Made by a program: the position numbers and the translations under genes. The notes beneath the pieces were generated by a model that saw nothing but the letters and a program-made list of their open reading frames with translations, ran no database searches and was not told the DNA's origin. DNA of 64,000 nucleotides from NCBI GenBank assembly GCA_045599185.1, contig JAZRVO010000029.1:62001-126000 (forward strand), given 5' to 3'. Positions within the stretch are counted from its first letter, which is position 1. Every line of letters begins with the position of its first letter. Below, one piece after another: positions 1-8,548 of the stretch. Source of the stretch: UBA1240 sp045599185. Lineage in GTDB: Bacteria; Spirochaetota; Spirochaetia; Treponematales; Treponemataceae.

Positions 1-340
1 TTTGGATCTACTGATTCGTACAAAATATCCTCCAAAACTGCCAAAATGCAGGTTAATTTACATGTTTCTGCAAAGAACAGAACCGACAAAACTTACCGAA
101 AAACGGAAAAAATGCCGTTCGTAAAGGCTTGCTGCAAAGCATAAAAACTAAACGCAGGCAAAAAACTCTTTGCACAAATAATATAAATTATGCCATAACT
201 TTGCAAAATATTCTATAGCCAATTTTTCCATTAAATTTTCATTAAATACGTACAAAACAAGGTGAAAAAACCCAAAACAGCGCACCGCACAACCGCCCAA
301 AGCCTTTGAATAACCGGTTTTTACAAATTTCGGGCACCTA
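1..340. other. Intergenic, no gene seen
   Basis: AT-rich stretch upstream of rex. I see no convincing reading frame with a ribosome binding site and no RNA gene. A gene running off the left edge cannot be excluded. Confidence 0.5.
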
Positions 341-369
341 TTCCATATTTGCAGAAATTTGTGTACAAT
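341..369 (+). promoter_or_regulatory. Candidate rex promoter giving a near-leaderless mRNA
   Basis: A -10-like TACAAT (364-369) lies 7 bases before the rex ATG at 377. A weak -35-like TTCCAT lies at 341-346 with 17 bp between. There is no purine-rich SD before the ATG, so the transcript probably begins at or beside the start codon. No clear Rex-type operator was found upstream. Confidence 0.4.
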
Positions 370-376
370 TTACAGA

Positions 377-1021
377 ATGACACAGACTAAAATTCCTGCG
401 ACACCGACAATACGCCGGCTGCCGTCCTATCTGCATATAATAAAACAAGCCCAAAGCGAAGGCATAGAGCACATTTCGGGAACAGTGATTGCAAATGAAC
501 TGAACCTTGAACCGATACAAGTGCGAAAAGACCTGGCATTGACAGGAATTACCGGCAAGCCCAAGCGAGGTTACCCTGTTGACGAATTGATTTGTGCAAT
601 TGAACACTTTTTGGGCTGGGACACACCCAAAAAAGCCGTTCTGATTGGTGCCGGAAACCTTGCCACTGCCCTTTCAGGCTATCAGGAATTTAAATACCAC
701 GGGCTTAATTTTGTGGCAGCTTTTGACACCGCCGAAGACCGAATTGGAAAAACCATTCACGACGTGCCGATTTTTGACCTTGACGAGCTTGCAGAAAAAG
801 TAAAGGAACTTGAAGTAACCATCGCGGTTTTAACAGTTCCATCAAGCCAGGCACAGCAGACGGCAGAAAAAGCCGTTGAAGCAGGCATAAGCGCAATCTG
901 GAATTTTACGAATACCAAACTAAAAGTGCCAGACCACGTTGCCGTTCAGCGGGAAGACCTGACTTCTGGATTTGCCATGCTAAGCGTAATGATAAGCGGC
1001 ACCAGCCAGACAAACGACTAA
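377..1021 (+). CDS. rex: Redox-sensing transcriptional repressor Rex
   Basis: 214 residues, the usual Rex length. An N-terminal winged helix (about 1-80) carries the Rex-type region around RKDLALTG and KRGYPV. A Rossmann NAD(H)-binding domain follows with AVLIGAGNLATAL at about 85-97 and the conserved FDT. Rex proteins repress fermentation and respiration genes when NADH is low and leave DNA when NADH is high; this is family knowledge. The ATG at 377 is chosen because an upstream TTG would add only six residues. No SD is visible and a -10-like box lies just upstream, suggesting a leaderless mRNA. The methyltransferase gene follows after 12 bases and is probably co-transcribed. Confidence 0.93.
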   Translation: MTQTKIPATPTIRRLPSYLHIIKQAQSEGIEHISGTVIANELNLEPIQVRKDLALTGITGKPKRGYPVDELICAIEHFLGWDTPKKAVLIGAGNLATALSGYQEFKYHGLNFVAAFDTAEDRIGKTIHDVPIFDLDELAEKVKELEVTIAVLTVPSSQAQQTAEKAVEAGISAIWNFTNTKLKVPDHVAVQREDLTSGFAMLSVMISGTSQTND

Positions 1022-1033
1022 AAGCGTAATATT

Positions 1034-2203
1034 ATGGAAGAAAACACAAACTTTTTTACCAATTTTGACCTTTCAAAAACAGCAGACATTGAAGAAACCG
1101 TAAACGGACTTTTTGCCGCAGACCCGGTTTTGCAGCGCCAAAGCACGGAATTTGCAAACAGGCTGGTAAAACGCTACAAGCACCTGAAAAAATGGGCAAA
1201 ACGCACAAACGTAACCAGTTTCCGGCTTTACGATAAAGACATTCCAGAAATTCCTCTGGCCGTTGATTTGTATCAGGGTGCACAAATGGCTGGCGAAACC
1301 TTTGCAAACGCCCAAGTGCAGGCAAAAACGGCAGACGCAGACCAGCTGGAAAAATATTTGCACATTGCCCTTTACCAGCGGCCCTATCAAAAAGACCAGA
1401 CCGAAGAAGAAAACTGGCTGAAAGCAATGACTTTTGCCGCCAAAAATGCTTTGGAAATTTCACCTGAAAATATTTTTGTAAAATACCGAAAAAAACAGCG
1501 CGGCGAAAACGCCCAGTATGAAAAATTTTCAACACAAAAACACCTTATTTGCGTAAAAGAAGAAAACCTGTTCTTTAAGGTGAATTTGTCTGACTATCTG
1601 GACACAGGTTTGTTTTTTGACCATCGTCCGCTGCGTGAACGCGTAAAATACGAATGCGCCGGTAAAGACGTGCTAAATTTGTTCTGCTACACCGGCAGTT
1701 TTTCTTGCTATGCGGCTTCCGGCAAGGCAAAATCGGTAGATTCCGTTGATTTATCCAAAACTTACCTTGACTGGGCAAAACAGAATTTTGCATTGAACGG
1801 TTTTGACACAACGCAGCAAATACAAAACGGCAGTAAAAATGTTGAAAAATACCGTTTTATACAGGAAGACGCCGTAAATTTTGTACAAAGTGCTGTCAAA
1901 GCCAGCGTGGAAAAGGCTTTACGATGCCGCTGGGATTTAATCATTCTGGATCCGCCGACTTTTTCTAATTCAAAACGTCTTAAAGATGTTTTTGACATTA
2001 ACCGTGACTGGCCGGAACTGGTAAACAGCTGCCTTAAATGCTTAAAACCCGGTGGCAAACTGTATTTTTCTACAAATTCAACCAAACTGAAATTTGACGA
2101 AAGCCTTGTTGACGGCACTGTAAGCGACATTACCGACCAGACCGTGCCGGAAGACTTCCGAAACAGAAAGATTCACCGCTGCTGGCTCATTCAGCCAAAA
2201 TAA
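1034..2203 (+). CDS. Class I SAM-dependent rRNA methyltransferase (RlmK/RlmI type)
   Basis: 389 residues. The C-terminal half matches the RlmK half of E. coli RlmKL: LDTGLFFDHRPLR before the SAM fold, NLFCYTGSF as the SAM-binding loop, an acidic strand end (SVDLS), and the catalytic DPPTFSNSKR. The N-terminal part, with RLVKRYKHLKKWAKR, resembles the linker before the RlmK domain; the THUMP-RlmL half of the E. coli fusion is absent. It probably methylates 23S rRNA (m7G by RlmK analogy), but the target base cannot be read from sequence. It has no clear SD and probably depends on coupling to rex just upstream. Confidence 0.82.
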   Translation: MEENTNFFTNFDLSKTADIEETVNGLFAADPVLQRQSTEFANRLVKRYKHLKKWAKRTNVTSFRLYDKDIPEIPLAVDLYQGAQMAGETFANAQVQAKTADADQLEKYLHIALYQRPYQKDQTEEENWLKAMTFAAKNALEISPENIFVKYRKKQRGENAQYEKFSTQKHLICVKEENLFFKVNLSDYLDTGLFFDHRPLRERVKYECAGKDVLNLFCYTGSFSCYAASGKAKSVDSVDLSKTYLDWAKQNFALNGFDTTQQIQNGSKNVEKYRFIQEDAVNFVQSAVKASVEKALRCRWDLIILDPPTFSNSKRLKDVFDINRDWPELVNSCLKCLKPGGKLYFSTNSTKLKFDESLVDGTVSDITDQTVPEDFRNRKIHRCWLIQPK

Positions 2204-2275
2204 CCACAAAACCGCACGCTAAAACACGCAGTAAAAAACAGAATACGCGGCAAGCGCATTATAATTCTGCAAAAA

Positions 2276-2321
2276 AAAGAACGAACCTTGAAAAACTTAA
2301 CAAGCTTCGTTCTTTTTTTTT
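2276..2321. terminator. Bidirectional intrinsic terminator
   Basis: Ten-base arms AAAGAACGAA (2276-2285) and TTCGTTCTTT (2306-2315) are flanked by A-rich sequence upstream and a T-run downstream. It can end the rex-methyltransferase mRNA on plus and the HD-hydrolase mRNA on minus. Confidence 0.85.
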
Positions 2322-2330
2322 GTGCCATTT

Positions 2331-2927
2331 TTACCTTTCGCCGTTCCATTCTGCGTAGAATTCTTCTAAAAACTGGCGCATATAGGCGTCGCGATGAGTG
2401 GCAATTTGCCTTGCCTTTTGGGTATTAAGCCGGTCTTTTAACAGCAAAAGCTTATCATAAAAATGCTTAATCGTTGTAGGCATCTGGTCGTTTTCCGGGT
2501 CGTACATAATGCGCCCGGTACTGCCGCTAAATGCAAAACAGCGCCCAATGCCCATCGCCCCAATCGCATCCAGCCGGTCTGCGTCCTGTACAATTTTACC
2601 TTCAATTGTGGCAGGCACCTTGCTGCCGTTTTTGCTGAAAGAAACCGAATCAATGGCGGCGATAACTTGCTGTTCAATCTGGTCGTTTATACCCAAATCT
2701 TTCAAAAATGCCCTTGCATTGGCATAATTTTCAGTTTTGAACAATTTGTAATCATCAGCATCGTGCAGAAGTGCCGCCAAAGCAACCACGTCTTTATCGC
2801 AGTTTTCGCTTTCAGCAATTGCAAGGGCGTTTTTATAAACCCGCATTGTATGAAAATAATCGTGACCGCTGCAGTCGCCTGCAAAAATTTCTTTCAGGCG
2901 CGGCAAAATTTCTTTTTCTTCAAACAT
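2331..2927 (-). CDS. HD-domain phosphohydrolase
   Basis: 198 residues with the order of metal-binding motifs of the HD superfamily: HDYFHTMRV near the N-terminus, LLHDADD in the middle and QDADRLDAIGAMG later. Families of this kind (YedJ/YpgQ-like) are small cytosolic metal-dependent hydrolases, often acting on nucleotides; the substrate cannot be assigned. The ATG at 2927 is the only sensible start. The gene converges with the methyltransferase across the shared terminator. Confidence 0.85.
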   Translation of the reverse strand: MFEEKEILPRLKEIFAGDCSGHDYFHTMRVYKNALAIAESENCDKDVVALAALLHDADDYKLFKTENYANARAFLKDLGINDQIEQQVIAAIDSVSFSKNGSKVPATIEGKIVQDADRLDAIGAMGIGRCFAFSGSTGRIMYDPENDQMPTTIKHFYDKLLLLKDRLNTQKARQIATHRDAYMRQFLEEFYAEWNGER

Positions 2928-3077
2928 TTTTTAGCCTTCAATTTGAATTTTTTGCCAGCTTGAATGACATACAATTTTTCAGACACGAAAATGTACATTT
3001 TTCCGGCATATTTTTTCAACCTGCCAGTTGAATTGCAAAAGTTTTTTTTACGCCTTAAAAACTGCTGCGAGGGCAAT

Positions 3078-3749
3078 TTACTTAACCAGTCCGCCGTGAT
3101 AAAAACATTCGTAAACCTTTACGTCGCCGCAGAAAATTTCTTCGCTGCCTAAAAACCATTCCACGCTGCCCGTAGTGCTGCTTTTATAAGTGTATTCGCC
3201 GCTCTGGTAATATTCCGGTCCGCGAAAGGGAGTGGCAGAATCTGCCTTTCGCAGGGCTTCTTTCAAAAAATTGCCGCTAAAACGCTGGTCCAAAACCCGG
3301 CCTAAATAATTCATGGCATAAACAGCCTTACCGCACTTAAACACGGCTTCTTCGCCTGCAAACTGTTCGCCACCAACATAAGTGTCGTGGTAAGCGTAGT
3401 CACCGCGGCTGTAACGGTAATCGTGGCTGTCAAATCGGGTGGAATCTACTTCATTGGCAAAGGCCGCATAGGTGTTTACGTTGGCTTCCAGGCGAAAAGC
3501 AATCAGTTCATCCGTTTCAGTTTGAATGCCTGCGCCAAAACTTACGCTGCATTCATTCTGTTTTACAAGGTAATCTACCGTTACGTTCAGCAGGTTGCTT
3601 ATTGAAATAAGGTTTCCAATATCAGGAAATCCGAAACCATTTTCCCATTTTGCCACCGCCTGGCGCGAAACATTAAGTTTTTCAGCCAGAATTTCTTGCG
3701 AAAAGCCCTTTGCTTTGCGTAACATAACCAATTTTTCTGCAAAATTCAT
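3078..3749 (-). CDS. XRE-family regulator with C-terminal DUF5680
   Basis: 223 residues. An N-terminal Cro/C1-type helix-turn-helix (about 1-60) has KGFSQEILAEKLNVSRQAVAKWENG. The C-terminal half (about 85-223) is rich in Tyr and Gly (YRYSRGDYAYHDTY, FRGPEYY) and ends EWFLGSEEIFCGD..YECFYHGG, which fits DUF5680. Such fusions are chromosomal regulators of unknown signal. The ATG at 3749 is preferred over a TTG at 3758 because an AAAGG-type SD sits about nine bases before it. No operator could be identified. Confidence 0.85.
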   Translation of the reverse strand: MNFAEKLVMLRKAKGFSQEILAEKLNVSRQAVAKWENGFGFPDIGNLISISNLLNVTVDYLVKQNECSVSFGAGIQTETDELIAFRLEANVNTYAAFANEVDSTRFDSHDYRYSRGDYAYHDTYVGGEQFAGEEAVFKCGKAVYAMNYLGRVLDQRFSGNFLKEALRKADSATPFRGPEYYQSGEYTYKSSTTGSVEWFLGSEEIFCGDVKVYECFYHGGLVK

Positions 3750-3915
3750 ATTTTTCAACCTTTTTTTACCACGTGCGCAATTTTTATTTGCAAATTTGCA
3801 TTTTATAATTGAACTTTAATGCACGCGACATTTTTCTGCTACAAACCGCCGGTTGCAAAATTGCTATTTTTAGTTGCACGCTGGGCATTTTTTCACAAAA
3901 GCGTCCAATGTGCGG

Positions 3916-4578
3916 TTATTTCTCCATTTTCTCTAATTTTGCGCAAATTCGGTTACCGGCTTCAACGTGCATAATCCAGTGGCGGCTGAAAGGCATTAAA
4001 ACAAGCCCTTTTACGTCTTTTTTGCACCAGTAATCAATAAGCCAGCTTGCTTCCGGCGCGGTGCTTACCACGTTAAGGCTTTGCAAACGGGCTTTGTCTG
4101 CGTCGCTAAAAATTTGCTTAAGGTTTTCAAATTGAAGCTTGCGCAAAAAATCGTCAGTTTGCAGTTTTACTTCTTCAAAATAGTTGAATAATTCTTCAAT
4201 ATTCAGCTGGCGCGAAAAATCTGCAATTTCTGTCTTTTCAAGTTCGTTGCCGGTAGTAACAAGCGGCGCATTTATTCTGCCTTGATAATTCCCGGTAAAA
4301 AAAAGCTGGGGCTGGTTTTTAACAAGACTTTTCAAAACAATGTCTTCAATGCGCGCAACGTGCCAAATTGAATAGGCCAGTGTTTTGGAATGATAACCCT
4401 TGGCATTAACAAACGGCTGGGCAGAAAACTGCACCGGCGTAAAAGCTTTTTGCCAGCCGTTGACGCAGGTAAATAAATCGCTTCGCAGTGCAAGCAGGTT
4501 TTGAATTGCAGTGTCTAACGTGTTTTTTTTTAAGTTTGCCTGAACCGTTTTAAATTGCTGTGACCATTTTTCATTCAT
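3916..4578 (-). CDS. DinB-like metal-binding four-helix protein
   Basis: 220 residues, mainly helical. Two His-containing stretches typical of the DinB/YfiT fold are visible: SIWHVARIED near residue 70 and SRHWIMHVEAGNR near the C-terminus, where His residues normally bind a divalent metal. The family includes thiol-transferases, but no reaction can be assigned here. It stands alone, with weak SD and its own orientation group of small accessory genes. Confidence 0.65.
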   Translation of the reverse strand: MNEKWSQQFKTVQANLKKNTLDTAIQNLLALRSDLFTCVNGWQKAFTPVQFSAQPFVNAKGYHSKTLAYSIWHVARIEDIVLKSLVKNQPQLFFTGNYQGRINAPLVTTGNELEKTEIADFSRQLNIEELFNYFEEVKLQTDDFLRKLQFENLKQIFSDADKARLQSLNVVSTAPEASWLIDYWCKKDVKGLVLMPFSRHWIMHVEAGNRICAKLEKMEK

Positions 4579-4740
4579 GTTTTTATTTTACTCTTAAATA
4601 AGCTTTTTTACCGCATTTTTTGCACAGTACAAACTGAAGGCAGAAAATTCGGCAGCGCTTCTGCATTTTGCAAAAGCCCAATTTTTTTTAAACCAGCTTT
4701 CCGCATTTTGCAGAAAGCATGTAATTTTTCAAAAATGCAA

Positions 4741-5487
4741 TTACAAAGTTTTCAGGTTTTCCAAGCGGTCTGCTATGCTTTTTTCAAACTGTTCATCGCT
4801 AAAGGAAGGATCGCGAGTGCTGCGCCAGATTGCGCACGGCGCGTTTTGGCATTCGCCGCAATGATTTTTGCCTTTCGAATTTTTGCAGCAGTCATATATT
4901 GGACACGCCTTGCCTTCCGGTGCATGAAAAACCTTACCGTGATGCAAGTTGCAGCCTTTGCACATATTGCCAAAACAGCCGCATTCGCTGCATTTTGTAC
5001 CACACGCGCTTATGTTTTTTTGCCACGTTTCAAACCAGCCATTAACCAGTTCTTTAGGGTGCATTATCAGCCCTGCCGTTTCTTCGGCGTTTTTACCGGC
5101 TTCAAACTGGCGGCACGCCACGCTGAACATGCTTTCACTGACTTCGATAATATGTCCGTCCGGGTCTAAAATGCGGATACCGCGCTGAAGCCATTCAAAA
5201 GTTCTTGCTTCGTGCAGTTCTTTTACTTCGCTGTGCTCGTTCAAAAGATTCAAAAAATCATCAAAATCTTCAGTTTCAAAATAAATTTCCATGTTATGCG
5301 GGCTAAAAATCATTTTTTCAGCAGGAATTTCTAAAAGTTTTTCAAATTGAGCCTGCAAAACTAAACCGCAGCTTAAAGTTTTGTTTGCGCCCAAATCAAG
5401 CACCACATCCTGATTAAAAAACTCTTTATAAAATGCCAGAGATTTTTCCATGTCCTTTACGGCAAGCAGCGTGCAAGTATATTTCAT
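4741..5487 (-). CDS. VOC (glyoxalase-like) domain fused to Cys-rich DUF3795
   Basis: 248 residues in two parts. Residues about 1-120 form a VOC/glyoxalase-bleomycin-resistance fold (KDMEKSLAFYKEFFNQDV at the start, ILDPDGHIIEVSESM at the end). Residues about 155-240 are a Cys-rich DUF3795-type module with CGTKCSECGCFGNMCKGC, CPIYDCC and CGECQNAPC, which probably binds zinc or an Fe-S cluster. The SD AAGGA before ATG 5487 is good. VOC proteins and DUF3795 proteins usually occur as separate genes. The function of the combination is unknown. Confidence 0.8.
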   Translation of the reverse strand: MKYTCTLLAVKDMEKSLAFYKEFFNQDVVLDLGANKTLSCGLVLQAQFEKLLEIPAEKMIFSPHNMEIYFETEDFDDFLNLLNEHSEVKELHEARTFEWLQRGIRILDPDGHIIEVSESMFSVACRQFEAGKNAEETAGLIMHPKELVNGWFETWQKNISACGTKCSECGCFGNMCKGCNLHHGKVFHAPEGKACPIYDCCKNSKGKNHCGECQNAPCAIWRSTRDPSFSDEQFEKSIADRLENLKTL

Positions 5488-5649
5488 AATAATTCCTTAT
5501 GCCGGATTACCCGGCGTTTGTAAATTGAATTGCAGACTGTTTACGTTTGTATTTGCAATTCATATTTTATAAAAGCGACATTTTTCAAGTTGCAATCGTT
5601 TTGGTATGGCGTGGCAGTCAGAGTAAAAAATTCCGGCGCGTGCACAGCA

Positions 5650-6240
5650 TTATTTTACAAGCTTTTGGGCTGTGCCTGCGGTGCGGATTGTTATTTTGTC
5701 TTTTACGTCGCCTGCAGCGGTTTTAAAATACCACGCCGATTTTCTGTAATTTTTCAAACTGAAGCTCCAGAAAACGACGTTTTTATAGTTTTCAATCTGC
5801 TCAACTTCGGCGTTTATTTCGCCAAGTTCAGCCGAAACTTCGCTAAACGAAAAACCGGGCAAAATGAATATCAGATTGTCATATATTTCTTTGCTGCCGC
5901 TGCCCCACCAGGCCGGTGCGTGCTGCAAAATATCTTCAACTTCGCATTGCAAAAGTACCATAACCGGTATTGAAATATTGAACTTTTCTTCAATAAATTG
6001 TGCAATTTCTGCGGCAAAAAGGTTTTTCAGCCGGTTCGCGTTTTCACAATTTTCAGTGCCTTCTGCATTTCCAGCATTTTTTTCATCCAGGCTTTCAAAA
6101 ATCACGTTCCCCGAATTAAGAACAGTTTTTACGTTTGAAAAACCCAAAGTTTCAAAACCGGCTTTCAGTTCTTTCATGTCAATTTTGTTTTTGCCGCTTA
6201 TATTAATTCCGCGCAAAAGTGCAATGCATTTCATTTTCAT
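5650..6240 (-). CDS. DUF1697 domain protein
   Basis: 196 residues. The N-terminus CIALLRGINISGKNKIDM followed by LKAGFETLGFSNVKTVLNSGNVIFES is the hallmark of the DUF1697 family. Function unknown; these are small cytosolic proteins common in gut bacteria. The ATG at 6240 overlaps the stop of the upstream GNAT gene (ATGA), so the two are translationally coupled. Confidence 0.88.
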   Translation of the reverse strand: MKMKCIALLRGINISGKNKIDMKELKAGFETLGFSNVKTVLNSGNVIFESLDEKNAGNAEGTENCENANRLKNLFAAEIAQFIEEKFNISIPVMVLLQCEVEDILQHAPAWWGSGSKEIYDNLIFILPGFSFSEVSAELGEINAEVEQIENYKNVVFWSFSLKNYRKSAWYFKTAAGDVKDKITIRTAGTAQKLVK

Positions 6241-7106
6241 TTCCAGTAAAACGTAAAATGTCTGTCCTGCGTAAAACCAAGTTTTCTGTAAAAATCCATT
6301 TCCGAAATTACATAAACTTTTTTTGCACCCATTTCTTTTGCCGCGTTAAAAGCCTTAAACAAGGCGGCTTTTGCAGCACCTTTTCCACGGTAAGAAGGAA
6401 TTGTGCAAACAGGTTCTACGTAAGCATAATCTGTTCTTTCATCATACCACAAACAGCAGTAAGAAATTCTTTCATTCTGTTCGTTTTGAACGGAAATGCT
6501 TAAACTTTTCTTAAAATGCGGACGTTTGCACGGATTTTCTTCAATTTGCTCGGTTTTTTCAAATTCGGCTTTGTCCGTACCGTGGTCAAAACCCTGCCAC
6601 AAAAGCCACAAAAAACCGCAAATGTCCAAATACACGTCAAATTCCGCAAGTTTTAAGCCGTCTGCCAGACAGCATTCCAGTGGCTGTTTAAGGGAAAGGC
6701 TTAAAATGTTTTCCGTCTGGTCTGCTTTTTTAAAGCCCAAACTTTCTGCCGTTTCAATTTTTTCTGCATCATCGTCTGCAATTGCTATGCCAAGCCCGTT
6801 TTCGTCCTTCAAGTTTTCGCACGCATAATTCAAAACTTCTTTATAAAGCCAGGAATACTCCGGCAAAACGCCGCAGAATGCTTCGCCAAAAAACATGTCA
6901 TAAATTGCCGCGCCAACAATTTTTCCGCCGTTCCACCAAAGACCAATTGAATTTACAAGCGATTTGTCAAATTCAGAATGTTCGAACATCCATTCAAAAC
7001 GCGCCCAGTTCCAGTTAACGTACTGCTTTTCTGTTTTGTTCAGTTCAATCAAAAAATCGCAAACTGCCTGATAATCTTCTTCATGATAATTTCTAAAATC
7101 TGCCAT
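6237..7106 (-). CDS. GNAT family N-acetyltransferase
   Basis: 289 residues. The C-terminal half contains the acetyl-CoA site motif of GNAT enzymes, VCTIPSYRGKGAAKAALF, followed by KKVYVISEMDFYRKLGF. The N-terminal half is a second, degenerate GNAT-like fold. The start at 7106 is chosen over a longer ORF start at 7130 because AGAGG lies seven bases before it. It would acetylate a small molecule or protein amine; substrate unknown. It overlaps the DUF1697 gene by four bases and follows a broken GNAT gene in the same orientation. Confidence 0.82.
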   Translation of the reverse strand: MADFRNYHEEDYQAVCDFLIELNKTEKQYVNWNWARFEWMFEHSEFDKSLVNSIGLWWNGGKIVGAAIYDMFFGEAFCGVLPEYSWLYKEVLNYACENLKDENGLGIAIADDDAEKIETAESLGFKKADQTENILSLSLKQPLECCLADGLKLAEFDVYLDICGFLWLLWQGFDHGTDKAEFEKTEQIEENPCKRPHFKKSLSISVQNEQNERISYCCLWYDERTDYAYVEPVCTIPSYRGKGAAKAALFKAFNAAKEMGAKKVYVISEMDFYRKLGFTQDRHFTFYWK

Positions 7107-7151
7107 AAAGTACCTCTTTTTTTGCAACAACTTCTCATTCCTTCATTTTTT

Positions 7152-7744
7152 TTAGTAAAGCGCACATATTGAATTTAATCCAAATGCCTCACGTAGTTGA
7201 ATTAAGTGCTCCATTTCAATTTTGCATACTTTGAATCCTTCAGGTAAAAAAGCCTGTAAATTTGGCGGAAGATTATGGCAATTCAGCACGCTGTCTGCAC
7301 ATCGGCAGCCAAATCCGTACATATTCAATGCCGCCTGCAAGTTTTTCTGGTGGTTAAAAAGCGTAATTGAATGGTATTTTGCACCCATTTTAAGCCATTT
7401 TTCACCTGCAACCTGGTACAGAAGTTTTATAAGCTTTTGCATCATCCTCGTTTTTAAAACCGTAGGCGTGCAACGGCGACCAAACGCCTGTTGCAGTTGG
7501 CGAACCGTAGCAGTGCGCATAAGGCGGATAAGCGCAGATAAAAACCCAGCAATTCATCGCCTTCAACGGCTGCAAAACCAAGTTTTTCCTGCGCAAAAAA
7601 CCGCAGTTCGTCTTTTTTTTCGCAAGTCTGGTTAAAATCCAAATCCTGTAAAAATCTGTTATTTTCCTGTTCCTTTTGGCAGGCAAGCTTTACAAACTCC
7701 CATGCCTGTTCAATGTTATTTTCCGAAAAATCAATAATCTGCAA
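7152..7744 (-). pseudogene. GNAT acetyltransferase broken by two frameshifts
   Basis: Three reading frames in succession give one coherent GNAT-like protein. Frame 1 runs from a TTG at 7744 (with GGAG upstream) to GDELLGF near 7565. Frame 2 carries CAYPPYAHCYGSPTATGVWSPLHAYG. Frame 3 carries LIKLLYQVAGEKWLKMG and a C-terminal domain ending at 7152. Each switch is a +1 shift next to a run of five identical bases (T5 on the coding strand, then A5). Removing one base from each run restores a continuous protein of about 196 residues. The lesions are either real decay or homopolymer sequencing errors. Confidence 0.75.
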
Positions 7745-7844
7745 TTATTTAGCTCCGATTTTTATCAATTTTTGCGGACTTTCTGTTTTTTTCAGTGTCT
7801 GTTAATAGTGGTTTGGGCTTGCAAGTAAAAAAATGCGCCCAAAT

Positions 7845-7955
7845 TCAATATTCCAGTCCGCGCAAAATCAAAACTGAAAAAATAAAATTCTGCAATTTCG
7901 TATAGTTTTCATCAGCGTTATTCGACAAATCCGCCTTGTTTTTTGGCCTTAACAT
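7845..7955 (-). CDS. Small ORF (36 aa), unknown
   Basis: A 36-residue ORF begins with MLRPKNKADLSNNADENY and ends with FSVLILRGLEY. A perfect SD AGGAGG (7966-7961) lies five bases before the ATG at 7955, which is stronger than that of most neighbouring genes. The N-terminal half is polar and the C-terminal half hydrophobic. I recognise no family. It is preceded by a long AT-rich region that could hold a promoter. It could be a real small protein or the remnant of a longer gene. Confidence 0.4.
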   Translation of the reverse strand: MLRPKNKADLSNNADENYTKLQNFIFSVLILRGLEY

Positions 7956-8176
7956 GTAAACCTCCTAAAAATGAAAAAAATTTGAAGTTAAAAACTTTTT
8001 TGAAGAAATGTGATTTTTTAACATTGTTAATTATTGAGTTCTTGTAGTATTATAACTAATTTAATTAGTTTTTGTCAAAGTGAATTTTTATAGCAATTGT
8101 GTGATTTAAAAAATTTTCTTATTTGTAAAAAATTAAAGCTTTTTTAAGATTGAAATATTTTTGTAAAAAACCGCAT

Positions 8177-8194
8177 ACAGGCACGGCCTGTGCC
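8177..8194. repeat. Short inverted repeat
   Basis: ACAGGC-ACG-GCCTGT (8177-8191) forms a six-base stem with a three-base loop. An alternative pairing is GGCAC (8180-8184) with GTGCC (8190-8194). No T-run follows. It lies in the same cluster as the two larger hairpins. Confidence 0.45.
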
Positions 8195-8234
8195 ATTTAT
8201 TTTATCTCTAACAGATACATTAAAGTATGTACAA

Positions 8235-8263
8235 GGTGCAGTTTGTAAATAGCAGGCTGCACC
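8235..8263. repeat. Hairpin repeat copy 1
   Basis: Arms GGTGCAG (8235-8241) and CTGCACC (8257-8263) enclose a 15-base loop. The stem corresponds to that at 8341-8370 with one compensated base-pair difference, which suggests a conserved structure. No terminator T-run on either side. Confidence 0.5.
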
Positions 8264-8340
8264 GTTATACCGAATCTGCCATGAAAAAAAATACGCCATG
8301 CACATGTACAAGTCTTTTTTTTGTGCCCGTGCTTTGATGT

Positions 8341-8370
8341 AAGGTACAGTTTTCGTTAAAACTGTACCTT
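8341..8370. repeat. Hairpin repeat copy 2
   Basis: A perfect 13-base stem, AAGGTACAGTTTT with AAAACTGTACCTT, closed by a CGTT loop. It is not followed by a T-run on either strand, so it is not a simple terminator. Its core GGTACAG/CTGTACC matches GGTGCAG/CTGCACC of the copy at 8235-8263. Confidence 0.6.
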
Positions 8371-8548
8371 GTGCCTAAACCAATTTCAGTTACAGAAAAT
8401 GCATTTAGCACAAGCTGGAACTGTTGAAAGGCTTTTTTTGGGGACATTTTATATAAACTCGACATTCTAGATAAAAGCAAAAAAGAAATTATAAAAATAT
8501 TTCAAAATCTTCAAAATATCAAATTTTGCAAACAAAAGAAAAAAAACT

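Larger units (their letters stand above)
7956..8548. other. Long intergenic stretch with hairpins
   Basis: Nearly 600 bases without a convincing gene. The first 200 are very AT-rich. From about 8170 to 8370 there are several inverted repeats, described separately. A 71-codon ORF on the minus strand (8265-8480) runs through the hairpins and has no SD. Confidence 0.5.

Noticed and set aside
8265..8480. 71-codon minus-strand ORF
   Set aside because: It runs through both hairpins, has no SD, and its composition follows the palindromes. Not listed as a gene.
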